Shown: positions 7,542-16,287, numbered from the stretch's first letter. The stretch: 45,035 nucleotides of DNA from Candidatus Bathyarchaeota archaeon (GCA_021158125.1 JAGGVF010000021.1:1-45035), one strand, 5' to 3'. Program-made: numbers and translations. The notes: a model not told the origin generated them from the letters alone.

Positions 7542-8654
7542 ATGGGAAAATGCAAAATCTGCGGAAAAAGTTCTCCGCTTATATCCAGCCAACTTGGACT
7601 GTGCAAAGAATGCATAATAAACAAGCCTGAAACTGCTCTGGAAATCGCAGAACAAATCCACGCAAAGAGTCGCTTAAACTTTGGGCTTCCACCTAAACCT
7701 CCTAAAAACCCCAATGGAATACTGTGCGGAATCTGCCAAAACAACTGCAAGATAGGCCCAGGGGAAATTGGTTACTGCGGCTTAGTAACAAACATTGGTG
7801 GAAAACTTGTACGTTTGGCAGGAACAGCCGATAAAGGGGTTTTAGAATGGTACTATGACCCATTGCCCACCAACTGTGTTGCATGGTGGTTTTGTCCCGG
7901 ATGCACTGGAAGGGGCTATCCAAAATACGCTATTCATCCGCATGCGGAAACAGACCATTCAAACCTCGCAGTTTTCTATGGAAGCTGCAGTTATGATTGC
8001 CTCTACTGCCAAAACTGGCATTACCGCCAGCTTGCAAGCAAACTGAAACCTACAATAAGCGCCAAAAACTTGGCTGAAAAAGCAGATGCACATGTTTCAT
8101 GCATATGTTACTTCGGAGGAGATCCATCTCCACAGGCCTTACATGCACTTAAGACAAGTCAACTTGCAATTGAAAAAGCTGAAAAAGAAAATCGTATCCT
8201 AAGAATTTGCTGGGAAACAAACGGGTACTTTAATCCTAAAATAGCTTTAAAAGCAGCTGAACTTTCGTTCAAAAGCGGAGGAATAGTAAAAATTGACCTC
8301 AAATTTTGGAATGAAAACTTAAATTTAGCTATTTGCGGAGTTAGCAACAAACCTACATTAGAGAATTTTAAGCTTATAGGAGAGAAATTCTACAGCAGAA
8401 GACCAGAGGTTCCAGTTCTAACAGCCAGCACCTTGCTTGTTCCAGGATACGTAGACGAAAAAGAGGTGGAACAAATAGCCAAATTCATATCCGAAGTTAA
8501 CAGAAACATACCATACACCTTGTTAGCTTTCTACCCATGCTACATTCTAAATGATCTGCCAACAACAAGCAGAAAACTAGCCTACAAATGCTACGAAACT
8601 GCGAAAAAACACTTAGATAATGTAAGAATTGGAAATGTCCACTTACTCTCATAA
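7542..8654 (+). CDS. Radical SAM protein with N-terminal zinc-ribbon-like cysteines (PflA-like)
   Basis: A 370-residue radical SAM enzyme. The CX3CX2C cluster motif is at C149, C153 and C156 (GSCSYDCLYCQNWHY), with the GGDPSP box following at about 190, as in pyruvate-formate-lyase-activating-like proteins. In front of it lie three more cysteine groups: C4/C7/C21/C24 (zinc-ribbon like), C62/C65/C69/C79 and C112/C118/C121. I start at ATG 7542; a TTG 9 bases upstream is possible. The substrate is unknown. Similar archaeal proteins are annotated only as radical SAM or activating-enzyme-like. It stands alone, divergent from the S-component gene. Confidence 0.85.
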   Translation: MGKCKICGKSSPLISSQLGLCKECIINKPETALEIAEQIHAKSRLNFGLPPKPPKNPNGILCGICQNNCKIGPGEIGYCGLVTNIGGKLVRLAGTADKGVLEWYYDPLPTNCVAWWFCPGCTGRGYPKYAIHPHAETDHSNLAVFYGSCSYDCLYCQNWHYRQLASKLKPTISAKNLAEKADAHVSCICYFGGDPSPQALHALKTSQLAIEKAEKENRILRICWETNGYFNPKIALKAAELSFKSGGIVKIDLKFWNENLNLAICGVSNKPTLENFKLIGEKFYSRRPEVPVLTASTLLVPGYVDEKEVEQIAKFISEVNRNIPYTLLAFYPCYILNDLPTTSRKLAYKCYETAKKHLDNVRIGNVHLLS

Positions 8655-8676
8655 GTAAAATGGCAGAATTGGAAAA

Positions 8677-8685
8677 TTATTTAAA
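8677..8685 (+). promoter_or_regulatory. Candidate TATA box for the HhH membrane protein gene
   Basis: TTATTTAAA lies about 40 nt before the ATG at 8724, with GAGGAG between them as a ribosome binding site. Spacing fits an archaeal promoter with a short leader. Confidence 0.4.
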
Positions 8686-8723
8686 GGATTCAACAAAATA
8701 TGGTTGGCTAGAGGAGAATTAGA

Positions 8724-9182
8724 ATGAGACCTGATGTTCCACTTTACATAATCGCCATAGTTTGTTTCGCCCTAGCTGGATACCTACAATGCACATCATA
8801 TCCAGAACAATTCGCTTACATAATAACCCTAACTGTGCTCGGCGTCATATTCCTAGGCGCAGGATACTCAATGAAGCCGAAACCCATTGTAATAAAAACC
8901 AAAGAGCAACCACAAATTTCAGAAACCCAAGAAGCGGAGGCTGCACCTAAAATTGAAAGCGAGACAAAAGTAGCAGTAACCGAAGAGAAAACAGCTTTAG
9001 AACTCACTCACGTGAAAGGTATAGGCCCCAAAAGAGCTGAACAACTAAAAAGAATAGGAATACAAAGCCCAGAAGACTTAGCGAGCAAATCTTCAGAAGA
9101 ACTAGCAGAAAAACTGAAAGTCTCAACCAAAATTGCTGAAAAATGGATAAAAGCGGCAAAAAAGCTCTTAGAGAAAGACTAA
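8724..9182 (+). CDS. Membrane-anchored helix-hairpin-helix protein
   Basis: A 152-residue protein with two N-terminal transmembrane segments (about residues 5-23 and 30-48), an acidic, Glu/Lys/Thr-rich linker, and a C-terminal helix-hairpin-helix domain: HVKGIGPKRAEQLKRIGI with the GIGPKRA hairpin, then SPEDLASKSSEELAEKL and a final helical repeat. HhH domains of this type bind DNA non-specifically or mediate protein contacts. The ATG follows GAGGAG. A domain of this kind tethered to the membrane suggests DNA-membrane attachment or a structural role; this is inference. The gene stands alone, followed 69 bp later by the PPC-domain gene. Confidence 0.85.
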   Translation: MRPDVPLYIIAIVCFALAGYLQCTSYPEQFAYIITLTVLGVIFLGAGYSMKPKPIVIKTKEQPQISETQEAEAAPKIESETKVAVTEEKTALELTHVKGIGPKRAEQLKRIGIQSPEDLASKSSEELAEKLKVSTKIAEKWIKAAKKLLEKD

Positions 9183-9251
9183 AGCGAAATAGCAATCTTC
9201 GTTAAAACATAATACTTTAACTTCTCAAATAATAGAATAATTAAGATTCCG

Positions 9252-9701
9252 TTGGTGAAAGAATTGAGTGAAGGAAAAATAGGGAAAATAGTCTTTTACA
9301 GAATATCCGAAGATGAAGACTTACTAGAAGCATTAAAGAAAAGAGCTAAGAAATCAATGATTAAATCCGGGTTTTTCATACTTATAGGGTCATTGAAAAA
9401 GGCTAAACTAGGATTCTACAAAGAGGGGAAATACCAGGAAATTTCTCTTGAAAAACCGTTAGAAATTGCCTCGTGTATGGGAAATGTTTCAACAAGGGAA
9501 GACGAAGAACTTATAGTTCATGCGCATTTGGTTGTGTCAGATGAAAATGGAAACGCTTACGGTGGTCATCTGCTTCCAGAATGCAAAGTAGCTGCAACAG
9601 CTGAACTCATCCTAATCGAAGCCAAAGATGTTAGTCTTAAAAGGAAATTTGACGGGAAGACTGGTTTATATCTCCTATCCACCGGAGAAAGTGAAGTCTA
9701 A
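9252..9701 (+). CDS. PPC domain protein (DUF296 family)
   Basis: A 149-residue protein of the PPC/DUF296 family, whose fold in plants accompanies AT-hooks and in prokaryotes occurs alone as trimers of unknown function. The diagnostic core is GFFILIGSLKKAKLGFY, then EIASCMGNVS, and the HAHLVVSDENGNAYGGHL segment with its metal-like histidines. The start is a TTG at 9252 or the GTG at 9255. Its stop is immediately followed by the ATG of the next gene, so the two are cotranscribed. Function in archaea is unknown. Confidence 0.85.
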   Translation: MVKELSEGKIGKIVFYRISEDEDLLEALKKRAKKSMIKSGFFILIGSLKKAKLGFYKEGKYQEISLEKPLEIASCMGNVSTREDEELIVHAHLVVSDENGNAYGGHLLPECKVAATAELILIEAKDVSLKRKFDGKTGLYLLSTGESEV

Positions 9702-10514
9702 ATGAACAGAGGGGAGTTAAATCTCCCCAAATACGTAAGTCTACTAAAGAACTTGCGAGCCATAGTCTTCCTAGATCCCAAGTTTCCTTTTCCCTTAAAT
9801 GAGGTAAACTGGTTAAAACGAAAGTATAAATATAGAAATGTTGGAATTTCAAAAAGTCTTTTAGCAGCCATTAAACCGGAAGAAAAAGAAGTTTTTTCTA
9901 AAAAGCCGTTCAGAATTGTTGAATCTCCAATGGCAGAAATTGATAATTTCATCAGAATTATTTCAAAATCAAATGCTGGAATTCCGGAATACGTTGTTGA
10001 ATCTATAATTGTTTCCTCTTGTTATGTAAGTCCTATAGTTGTTCTTGGAAGAAGCTCTTTTCAGGCTTTAAGTCAGCTTGCTGCTTGGTCTCTTAAGTCA
10101 ACCGCCGAACTGCCGGAAATGGAGGTTAAGAGAAACCTTCGCATAATAGGGTATGCAATATTAGATTTTCATGAAAAGGTTACAATGCAAGCCTACAAGG
10201 CTCTTAAAGAAATTGCTAAAAAAGTAAAGTTGGAAGAAAATGCGGAGAATTTTGTGGGAGATATGGAAGAAGCCCTTAAAAAACGAACGGAAACGGCTCA
10301 AAAGGATGGTGAGAAACGTTTTTGGAGGCTTAGGCAAACTGGCGGAGAAGAAGAAAGGGTAGTTATTGCCTATCTTGACGTTCTGCCTTTAATTTCAAAA
10401 ATCCTTTTTCGGGAAGAATCCCAAGAACTTGCTGATTTCATAGCCAGAAGTACTGTAAACTTGAGTATGGCGTTAAGTTTAGTTCCGACATTTATTCTGC
10501 AGCTTGAAACTTAA
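9702..10514 (+). CDS. Conserved-looking protein of unknown function
   Basis: I do not recognise this 270-residue protein. It is soluble, mixed alpha/beta at the start (LRAIVFLDPKFPFPLNEVNWLKRKYKYRN) and strongly helical in the second half, with a charged helix around residues 160-215 containing KKRTETAQKDGEKRFWRL. No signal peptide, metal motif or nucleotide-binding loop is visible. The ATG directly abuts the stop of the PPC-domain gene, so translational coupling and a shared role are likely. Confidence 0.8.
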   Translation: MNRGELNLPKYVSLLKNLRAIVFLDPKFPFPLNEVNWLKRKYKYRNVGISKSLLAAIKPEEKEVFSKKPFRIVESPMAEIDNFIRIISKSNAGIPEYVVESIIVSSCYVSPIVVLGRSSFQALSQLAAWSLKSTAELPEMEVKRNLRIIGYAILDFHEKVTMQAYKALKEIAKKVKLEENAENFVGDMEEALKKRTETAQKDGEKRFWRLRQTGGEEERVVIAYLDVLPLISKILFREESQELADFIARSTVNLSMALSLVPTFILQLET

Positions 10515-10626
10515 ATTGGTGAAATTATGTTTTGTGTTTCAGCATAAGTGAGGACGCAAGTTCCCTAGGTGCATAAAGTAAATATGCCGTATTCCCGTAT
10601 CTTGTTGGCATGATGGGTGATTAATT

Positions 10627-11745
10627 ATGAAGGTTGAACCCTTCTTAGTTGAACGGTTCATGGGCACCTACGAGCATGATGTAGAGCTGAATCTCGCTGA
10701 AACATGCGTTGACCCCTTTACGTTAGAAGAGTTCCTCTCATTTATAGGAGAAGATAACTTTCTTGAAAAACTTAGAAAGGTTAAATTAACTTACGGCTTT
10801 GTTGAGGGTCTACCTGATTTACGGCGGGGGGTCGCTAATCTCTATGAGCGTATGGAACCTGAAAACATTCTAGTTACTAACGGGGCAATAGGTGCAAACT
10901 TTCTTGTTTTCTATAGCATTGTTGAGCCAGGCGACACGGTAATTTCAGTATTTCCGGCTTATCAGCAACTGTATAGCGTGCCAAAGTCGTTTGGAGCCAA
11001 GGTTAAACTGTTACATTTACGTGAGGAAAACCAGTGGCTACCCGACGTCGATGAGCTATGCGAATTAATTGACAGTAAAACAAAGCTCATTGTGATTAAC
11101 AATCCGCATAATCCCACTGGAAGCCTCATCACTACAAGCCTTCTGAAGGAAATATGCGAAATCACAGAAGAAGCAAATGCATATCTGCTTTGCGACGAGT
11201 CTTATAGAGGTCTTTATATCAAACCGGGAGATTTTGTTCCTTCAGCTGTAGATTTAAGTGACAGAGCAATAGTAACTGGATCATTTTCTAAACCTTTTTC
11301 GCTAACAGGATTGCGTCTAGGCTGGGTTGCCGCCAACGATGACATCATTAGAGAATGTATGATTCACAGAGACTATACGACTATCAGCACTGGTGTGATT
11401 GACAATGTTATCGCCGCCTTGGCTATGAAATATGCAAACCGAATTTATGAACGTAATTTGAAAATTATCCGTGCAAATCATAAAATTCTATCAGAATGGA
11501 TTGAAAATGAAGCTTTAGTAGATTGGATTCCACCGAGAGCTGGAAGTATAGCGTTTCTGAAATATAAAATTGATATGTCTTCTGAAGAACTCTGTCTACG
11601 CTTAATTCGGGAAAAAGGAACATTTCTAGTTCCCGGCTCATGTTTCAAAATGGAGGGTTATCTAAGAATGGGTTATGGCTGCAAAGCTGAAATATTGAAG
11701 GAAGGCCTGCTACGATTCAAAGATTTCCTAAACTCACACCGCTAG
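10627..11745 (+). CDS. PLP-dependent class I/II aminotransferase
   Basis: A 372-residue fold-type I aminotransferase of the AspC-like group. Motifs are in order: NNPHNPTG at about 158-165 (substrate/PLP contacts), CDESYRG with D190 and Y193, the PLP Schiff-base lysine K222 in SFSKPFSLTG, and R230 in GLRLGW. Length matches the family. The amino donor and acceptor cannot be read; archaeal proteins of this type include aspartate, aromatic and succinyldiaminopimelate-like aminotransferases. It is preceded by 112 bp of non-coding sequence and ends 28 bp before the convergent FrhB-like gene. Confidence 0.92.
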   Translation: MKVEPFLVERFMGTYEHDVELNLAETCVDPFTLEEFLSFIGEDNFLEKLRKVKLTYGFVEGLPDLRRGVANLYERMEPENILVTNGAIGANFLVFYSIVEPGDTVISVFPAYQQLYSVPKSFGAKVKLLHLREENQWLPDVDELCELIDSKTKLIVINNPHNPTGSLITTSLLKEICEITEEANAYLLCDESYRGLYIKPGDFVPSAVDLSDRAIVTGSFSKPFSLTGLRLGWVAANDDIIRECMIHRDYTTISTGVIDNVIAALAMKYANRIYERNLKIIRANHKILSEWIENEALVDWIPPRAGSIAFLKYKIDMSSEELCLRLIREKGTFLVPGSCFKMEGYLRMGYGCKAEILKEGLLRFKDFLNSHR

Positions 11746-11773
11746 GACGGTTTAATTTAGTTTAGTCTGAATT

Positions 11774-13309
11774 CTATTTTTTCATAGGCCACCTTAATAT
11801 GTGCATTATATCAGTTTTCGTTATTATTCCCAACAGTTTCTTGGGGTTTTCCTTATCGACAACAAGTATTCTGCCTATTTCGTGTTCGCTCATTTTTTCA
11901 TAAACATCCATTGCGGAATCGTCTGGATATACTGTCACAAGTTTTTTGTGGGCAATTTCTTTCACTGGTACTTCTTTGCGTTTTGAGCTTGGAACCTTAG
12001 ATATGTCATCGAATGTTACTATTCCAGCTAGTTCACCGTTCTCGTTTACAACCGGGTAGCCCATGTGATGATGTTTCGTCATGATTGTAAGAACTTCCTC
12101 AGCTGTTGTTTCCGGATTAACTGTCATAACTTCCTTTGTCATTATTTGTTCGGCTTTAAGATTTGAAAGGAGACTTGTTTCGCGGGGCAATAACTCTAAC
12201 AGACGAAGGAAGGCTGGAGGAACGGGTTTTCCACTCTTTTTTCTTCTTTCAATTTCTTCAACAGCGTATTTCCTCTTAAGGAGCCCCATTTCAACGAAAT
12301 GAGCGTAAACATCTGGTTCTTCCTCTATCTCCTTAACGCGTATGGCTTTTGCTTTAACTGCGTTTTCAAATATTTTTTCACCATTTTCTGTTCTGATTAT
12401 GACTATTGACCAATCCTTTAAGGGGTGGGCTCCCCCAACGGAGATGTCGGCAAGCTCTGAGGTGAAGTCTTCGCACATTTTGCAAACGCTAAGTGTATGG
12501 GCTTCCACTTCAGGTATGGAAATGCTTGTTGTCTTTCCATCTTTTGTTAAAATTTTATACTCCTTATCTAAATCGATCCTTTGAATTTCATCGGCTTCTA
12601 TGCCATAAGTTTCCTTTAAAAACTTGGTAAGTTCTGGGAAGGAGAAGCTCCAGAGGCATATTAGGCCTATTATTATTTTGAGGCTGCCCATGATTTTGTG
12701 TTCCCATGCTTCAAGTTTTCTTAAAGCCCTAACGTGGCATGGTGTTCCGACAAAGGCAATTTTTGCTTTACCGTACTCATGTACAGCTTTTCCAAAGGCT
12801 TTAGCAACTGATGATGGAAAATATTTGCAGTCAACGGCCGATAGAAGGTCGTCCGGAACTAAGCTTATTAAGGGCTTAACCTTCACAGGAATTTCTTTTT
12901 CACCTTCTGAAGTGATGGCGCTGTCTATGAATCCTGTTTTAATTGCGTGCATAAGTAACGCTGTGATTACTCCTCCGCTGTGGCTTAGCTCTCTTAACTT
13001 TTCATCGGTAGCTTGTGCGAGAACTATTTTTCGATAATATCCTATACTTTCAGCCCGGTTTGGAGCGTCCGTTACAAAACTTAGAGTTTCAAGCAGTAGG
13101 GCTTCAGTGAATGGGCAAATATCATAGCATATGGGGCAGAACTCCACAAATTTCGTGCAGTCATGAATATAATTAAGCTTGTTTCCCTCAACTTTTAGAG
13201 CATGAACTGGACAAGCTGCTTCGCATGCGCCGCAAAGACTGCAGAACCCGGGTTCAATTATAATTTTTTTGAGGTCATTATATGCGATTAACTCTCTAGA
13301 AACTTTCAT
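11774..13309 (-). CDS. frhB: FrhB/FpoF-like F420 oxidoreductase subunit fused to a C-terminal CBS pair
   Basis: This 511-residue protein has three parts. Residues 20-66 hold two [4Fe-4S] motifs (C23/C26/C29/C33 and C51/C58/C61/C65). Residues of about 90-375 are the FrhB/FpoF domain that binds FAD and F420, with the family signatures LSHSGGVITALL, FVGTPCHVRAL, and CKMCEDFTSELADISVGG followed by WSIVIIRTENG. Residues 383-511 are a tandem CBS domain (two repeats, each ending in an LxGIVT/LLGIIT strand). The FrhB part exchanges hydride with F420; the CBS pair is a typical adenine-nucleotide sensor. It is the last gene of the A-B-C-D-H-I operon, 16 bp behind subunit I, which makes it the probable electron-entry or exit subunit of that complex. 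Confidence 0.92.
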   Translation of the reverse strand: MKVSRELIAYNDLKKIIIEPGFCSLCGACEAACPVHALKVEGNKLNYIHDCTKFVEFCPICYDICPFTEALLLETLSFVTDAPNRAESIGYYRKIVLAQATDEKLRELSHSGGVITALLMHAIKTGFIDSAITSEGEKEIPVKVKPLISLVPDDLLSAVDCKYFPSSVAKAFGKAVHEYGKAKIAFVGTPCHVRALRKLEAWEHKIMGSLKIIIGLICLWSFSFPELTKFLKETYGIEADEIQRIDLDKEYKILTKDGKTTSISIPEVEAHTLSVCKMCEDFTSELADISVGGAHPLKDWSIVIIRTENGEKIFENAVKAKAIRVKEIEEEPDVYAHFVEMGLLKRKYAVEEIERRKKSGKPVPPAFLRLLELLPRETSLLSNLKAEQIMTKEVMTVNPETTAEEVLTIMTKHHHMGYPVVNENGELAGIVTFDDISKVPSSKRKEVPVKEIAHKKLVTVYPDDSAMDVYEKMSEHEIGRILVVDKENPKKLLGIITKTDIMHILRWPMKK

Positions 13310-13325
13310 GGCATCTCACTCCAAG

Positions 13326-13688
13326 TTAAATTTCCCTCTTATATTCATAAACCATTTTCTCACGGCTGTAATTGGCAAGTTCAAATTCGCCGGTCATGGT
13401 TATCGCATTCCTCGGGCAGCTTTCAGCGCACTGCCCGCAGAACATGCACCTATCTACATAATGCTTAATTTCAGCTTCCATACCCTTCCCAATCATTTCG
13501 ATGGCCCCGGAAGGACAAACTTTGCTGCAGAGACCGCATCCAACGCATCTTCGCATATCCCAAACTGGACGGCCCCTAAAACCCTTAGGTGGAGCAACTC
13601 TTTCAAAGGGATATTTAAGAGTGGCTGGACGGCTGAAAAGCTGTTTTATGGCCTCTTTTATTATTGCCAACCCTTCACCTTCCCACAC
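13326..13688 (-). CDS. nuoI: Membrane complex subunit I, 2x[4Fe-4S] ferredoxin (NuoI/FpoI/HycF type)
   Basis: A 120-residue polyferredoxin carrying two complete cluster motifs: C48-V-G-C51-G-L-C54-S-K-V-C58-P and C81-M-F-C84-G-Q-C87-A-E-S-C91-P. In complex I and group 4 hydrogenases this subunit wires electrons between the input module and the proximal cluster in subunit B. The gene overlaps the 3' end of subunit H by 14 bp and is followed by the FrhB-CBS gene, which carries two further clusters, so the electron path FAD/F420 to FrhB clusters to I to B to D is complete on paper. Confidence 0.94.
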   Translation of the reverse strand: MWEGEGLAIIKEAIKQLFSRPATLKYPFERVAPPKGFRGRPVWDMRRCVGCGLCSKVCPSGAIEMIGKGMEAEIKHYVDRCMFCGQCAESCPRNAITMTGEFELANYSREKMVYEYKREI

Positions 13689-14640
13689 CTAAGCTGATAA
13701 GTATAACCTGCAATGTGGCTAACGGAATCAAATATTTCCACATTCCGGAAACCATCTGGTCGATGCGAAATCTTGCAAATAATGCTCGGGAAATGGAAAG
13801 CAAAAGCAAGGCGAAAACAGTTTTAATCAAGAATATCACTATCGGCGGGAAAATACCCGCTGTCTGGGCGCCTCCAAGATAAAGAGAGGCTATTAAAGCC
13901 GAAGCTAGGAGCAGTTCTAAATCCTTTCCAAGCTTGAATAGAGCAAGTTTCCTTCCGCTGAATTCAGTTCTCCAACCAGCAACTATTTCTGTTTCTGCTT
14001 CCGGAATGTCAAACGGGACAAATTCAAGTTCTGCGAGGAGACATACTATGAGAATGATGAAACCTATTGGCTGAAGAAAAACCGTCCATAAACCTCTTGA
14101 ACCTTGCCACTGTACGATTCCGCTTATGGAAAGTGTTCCAGCTGACAAGGCTGGGCCTATAAGCGATAAAGCCATGGGAATTTCGTATCCAATCATCTGT
14201 AAAGCCGAACGAACACCGCCGATAATGCTGAACGAACTTGCAGAACCGTAGCCAGCCAAGAAAACCGTTAGTATGATAAGTGCTAGAATGAACATAAGAA
14301 ATATGAGGTCTCCTTCAAAACTTACTATTGCCGCTTCATTTATCATTGGAATCAAAAATAGAGCGGTTAGGGCCAATGAAAAGTGAATTATTGGTGTTAA
14401 AGTGAAAATCGGTTTGTCAGCTGAATTTGGAGTTATATCCTCTTTTGAAAGAAGCTTCATAAAGTCTGCTATTGGCTGAAGTATTCCAGAAAGGCCTGTA
14501 TATAGTGGCCCATAACGGCTTTGAATCCTCGCCACGACCTTGCGGTCTATCCACTCAAATAGAAAAGCAAGAAAAATAAGGAAAGCAGCGCCTGGGAAAA
14601 TTAAGATTTGGAATAGAGTCACTAGCATGTTTTGTACCAT
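13675..14640 (-). CDS. nuoH: Membrane complex subunit H (NuoH/FpoH)
   Basis: A 321-residue membrane protein with about eight transmembrane segments; it joins the peripheral arm to the ion-pumping arm. The characteristic first cytoplasmic loop FEWIDRKVVARIQSRYGP is present, as are the acidic loop around EFVPFDIPEAETEIVAGWRTE and the long helices. Its start codon lies inside the end of subunit D (19-bp overlap), and its end overlaps subunit I, showing translational coupling. The acidic DIPEAETE loop is shared by complex I and group 4 hydrogenases and does not by itself separate them. Confidence 0.95.
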   Translation of the reverse strand: MVQNMLVTLFQILIFPGAAFLIFLAFLFEWIDRKVVARIQSRYGPLYTGLSGILQPIADFMKLLSKEDITPNSADKPIFTLTPIIHFSLALTALFLIPMINEAAIVSFEGDLIFLMFILALIILTVFLAGYGSASSFSIIGGVRSALQMIGYEIPMALSLIGPALSAGTLSISGIVQWQGSRGLWTVFLQPIGFIILIVCLLAELEFVPFDIPEAETEIVAGWRTEFSGRKLALFKLGKDLELLLASALIASLYLGGAQTAGIFPPIVIFLIKTVFALLLLSISRALFARFRIDQMVSGMWKYLIPLATLQVILISLGVGR

Positions 14641-15806
14641 TTTCGTGCATACCTCCTAAGAGAATCAAAATCTAGAACGGTTTTCCTTCCGTTTTTCACG
14701 TCGACAAGTGCAAGTCTGTCCATACATGCGAAACATGGGTCTATTCCAGCCAAAACTATCGGTATGTCAGCTACATGTTGGCCTAAAAGCATTTTACATA
14801 AAGCTGGAATATTCCCTAGGGTTGGACTTCTAACTTTGTAACGTTCAGGCTTAGTAGTTCCATTAGCTTTTGCATAGTGAATAAGTTCTCCCCTTGGAGC
14901 TTCAACCCTCGAAACAACTTCGCCGGGCTTAACAGCCATGGGCACTCTGACACGTGTCATACCGGACGGCATATTGTCCAACGCGTAACGTATTATGTTT
15001 ATGCTTTCAAGCATTTCCTCGCAGCGAACGATTATTCTGGCGAAGACGTCGCATCCGTCATTGGTAATTACGTTAAATGGAATTTCATCATATGCTGCGT
15101 ATGGGTCGTCTTTGCGTACATCGTTTTTTATTCCGCTTGCACGTAGAGTTGGGCCTACAGCGCAAAGTTCAACTGCATCCTTAGGCTTTAAAATTCCGAC
15201 ATCAACAGTTCTTTTCAGAATAGTCTGCTCAGAACTTATGGCTTTAATGTAATATTTGATTCTTTTTTCTAGGAAGTCTAATCCCTTCTTTATTTTAGGA
15301 ATCATTTCCGCTGGGATGTCCCTTCTAACTCCTCCTATGGTGTTCATCGCGTAGTGGACGCGGTTTCCGGATACGAATTCAAGTATGTTCATTACTGCTT
15401 CTCTGTCTCGCCATAAATGCATGAAGAGCGTGTCAAAGCCTATTTCATGTGCGGCTATGCCGACCCATAAGGAGTGACTATGAATTCTCTCTAGTTCAGC
15501 TACTACTACGCGTATGTAGTTTGCCCTCGGCGGAGCCTCTACGTCTAAAAGTTCTTCTATTGCTTGACAGTAGCATGTTGTGTGGGCGTCCGAGCATATT
15601 CCGCATATGCGTTCGGCTAAGTAAATGTTCTGTATATAGGTTCGAACTTCCATTGCCTTTTCAATTCCGCGGTGGTTGTAGCCTATACGCGGCTTGACAT
15701 TCACGATTATGTCGCCGTCAACTTCGAAGGTGAAGTTTTCTGGTTCTTTAAGCGCAGGATGCTGGGGGCCAAATGGAACTCTTACAATTGAACCGTAACC
15801 CATCAT
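14622..15806 (-). CDS. nuoD: [NiFe]-hydrogenase large-subunit-like catalytic subunit D (group 4 type)
   Basis: A 394-residue homologue of NuoD/FpoD. Unlike those, it keeps both nickel-binding pairs: C68 and C71 in RICGICSDAH (with H75) and C358 and C361 in DPCFACMDR near the C-terminus. In complex I and Fpo the corresponding cysteines are lost. The opening VPFGPQHPALKEPENF also matches membrane-bound group 4 hydrogenases. It should therefore bind a Ni-Fe(CN)2CO site and interconvert protons and H2. The protein ends 33 residues after C361. No hydrogenase maturation (hyp) gene is in the window. The gene abuts subunit C (no gap) and overlaps subunit H. FpoD is the alternative annotation and is rejected on the motifs. 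Confidence 0.93.
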   Translation of the reverse strand: MMGYGSIVRVPFGPQHPALKEPENFTFEVDGDIIVNVKPRIGYNHRGIEKAMEVRTYIQNIYLAERICGICSDAHTTCYCQAIEELLDVEAPPRANYIRVVVAELERIHSHSLWVGIAAHEIGFDTLFMHLWRDREAVMNILEFVSGNRVHYAMNTIGGVRRDIPAEMIPKIKKGLDFLEKRIKYYIKAISSEQTILKRTVDVGILKPKDAVELCAVGPTLRASGIKNDVRKDDPYAAYDEIPFNVITNDGCDVFARIIVRCEEMLESINIIRYALDNMPSGMTRVRVPMAVKPGEVVSRVEAPRGELIHYAKANGTTKPERYKVRSPTLGNIPALCKMLLGQHVADIPIVLAGIDPCFACMDRLALVDVKNGRKTVLDFDSLRRYARKWYKTC

Positions 15807-16286
15807 TTATTCCTCCATGCTTTGAGTTATTTTCCTCATTTCTTCAGGCATGTTCTCCTTTCTAAGCGGATAAAGCCCCTCTGGCCATTCTTCAGGGAGG
15901 ATGAGCCGTGAAAGGTCGGGGTGCCCTTCAAAAACGACGCCTAAAAGGTCATGAACTTCCCTTTCATAGAGAGTTGCTCCGGGAACTAAATCAACAATTG
16001 AAGCGATTTTTGGGTTATCCTTTGGTACACTTAATCTCAGAGAGATTTCTATAGAGCCTTCGTAGGCGAAATGATAAATTAGTTCAATTTCCTCTCCTAA
16101 GTCTACACCAGTTATTGTCGACAAATGTTTTACGTTGAGTTCTCTACTTAAAAAGGAAACAGCATCCTTTATCGCTTCTTTTCTAATTTTAACAAAAATT
16201 CTTCTTGTTCTCGGAACACTGGCCTCTAAAAAGTTGTTTCTGAGAAACTTCTTCATTTTTTCAACTATCTCATCTTCAGAAAACAT
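15807..16286 (-). CDS. nuoC: Membrane complex subunit C (NuoC/FpoC, 30 kDa type)
   Basis: A 159-residue peripheral-arm subunit. The family's conserved C-terminal block is clear: YEREVHDLLGVVFEGHPDLSR, then LPEEWPEGLYPLRKE. It helps dock the peripheral arm and lies next to subunit D in the complex. The gene is packed between B (1-bp gap) and D (no gap). The N-terminal 60 residues are more divergent and predicted helical. Confidence 0.94.
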   Translation of the reverse strand: MFSEDEIVEKMKKFLRNNFLEASVPRTRRIFVKIRKEAIKDAVSFLSRELNVKHLSTITGVDLGEEIELIYHFAYEGSIEISLRLSVPKDNPKIASIVDLVPGATLYEREVHDLLGVVFEGHPDLSRLILPEEWPEGLYPLRKENMPEEMRKITQSMEE

Positions 16287-16287
16287 T

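Noticed and set aside
14622-15806. Annotation of the D subunit as FpoD/NuoD of an F420H2 or NADH dehydrogenase
   Set aside because: Both nickel-binding cysteine pairs are intact and subunit B has hydrogenase-type cysteine spacing, so hydrogenase is the better call.
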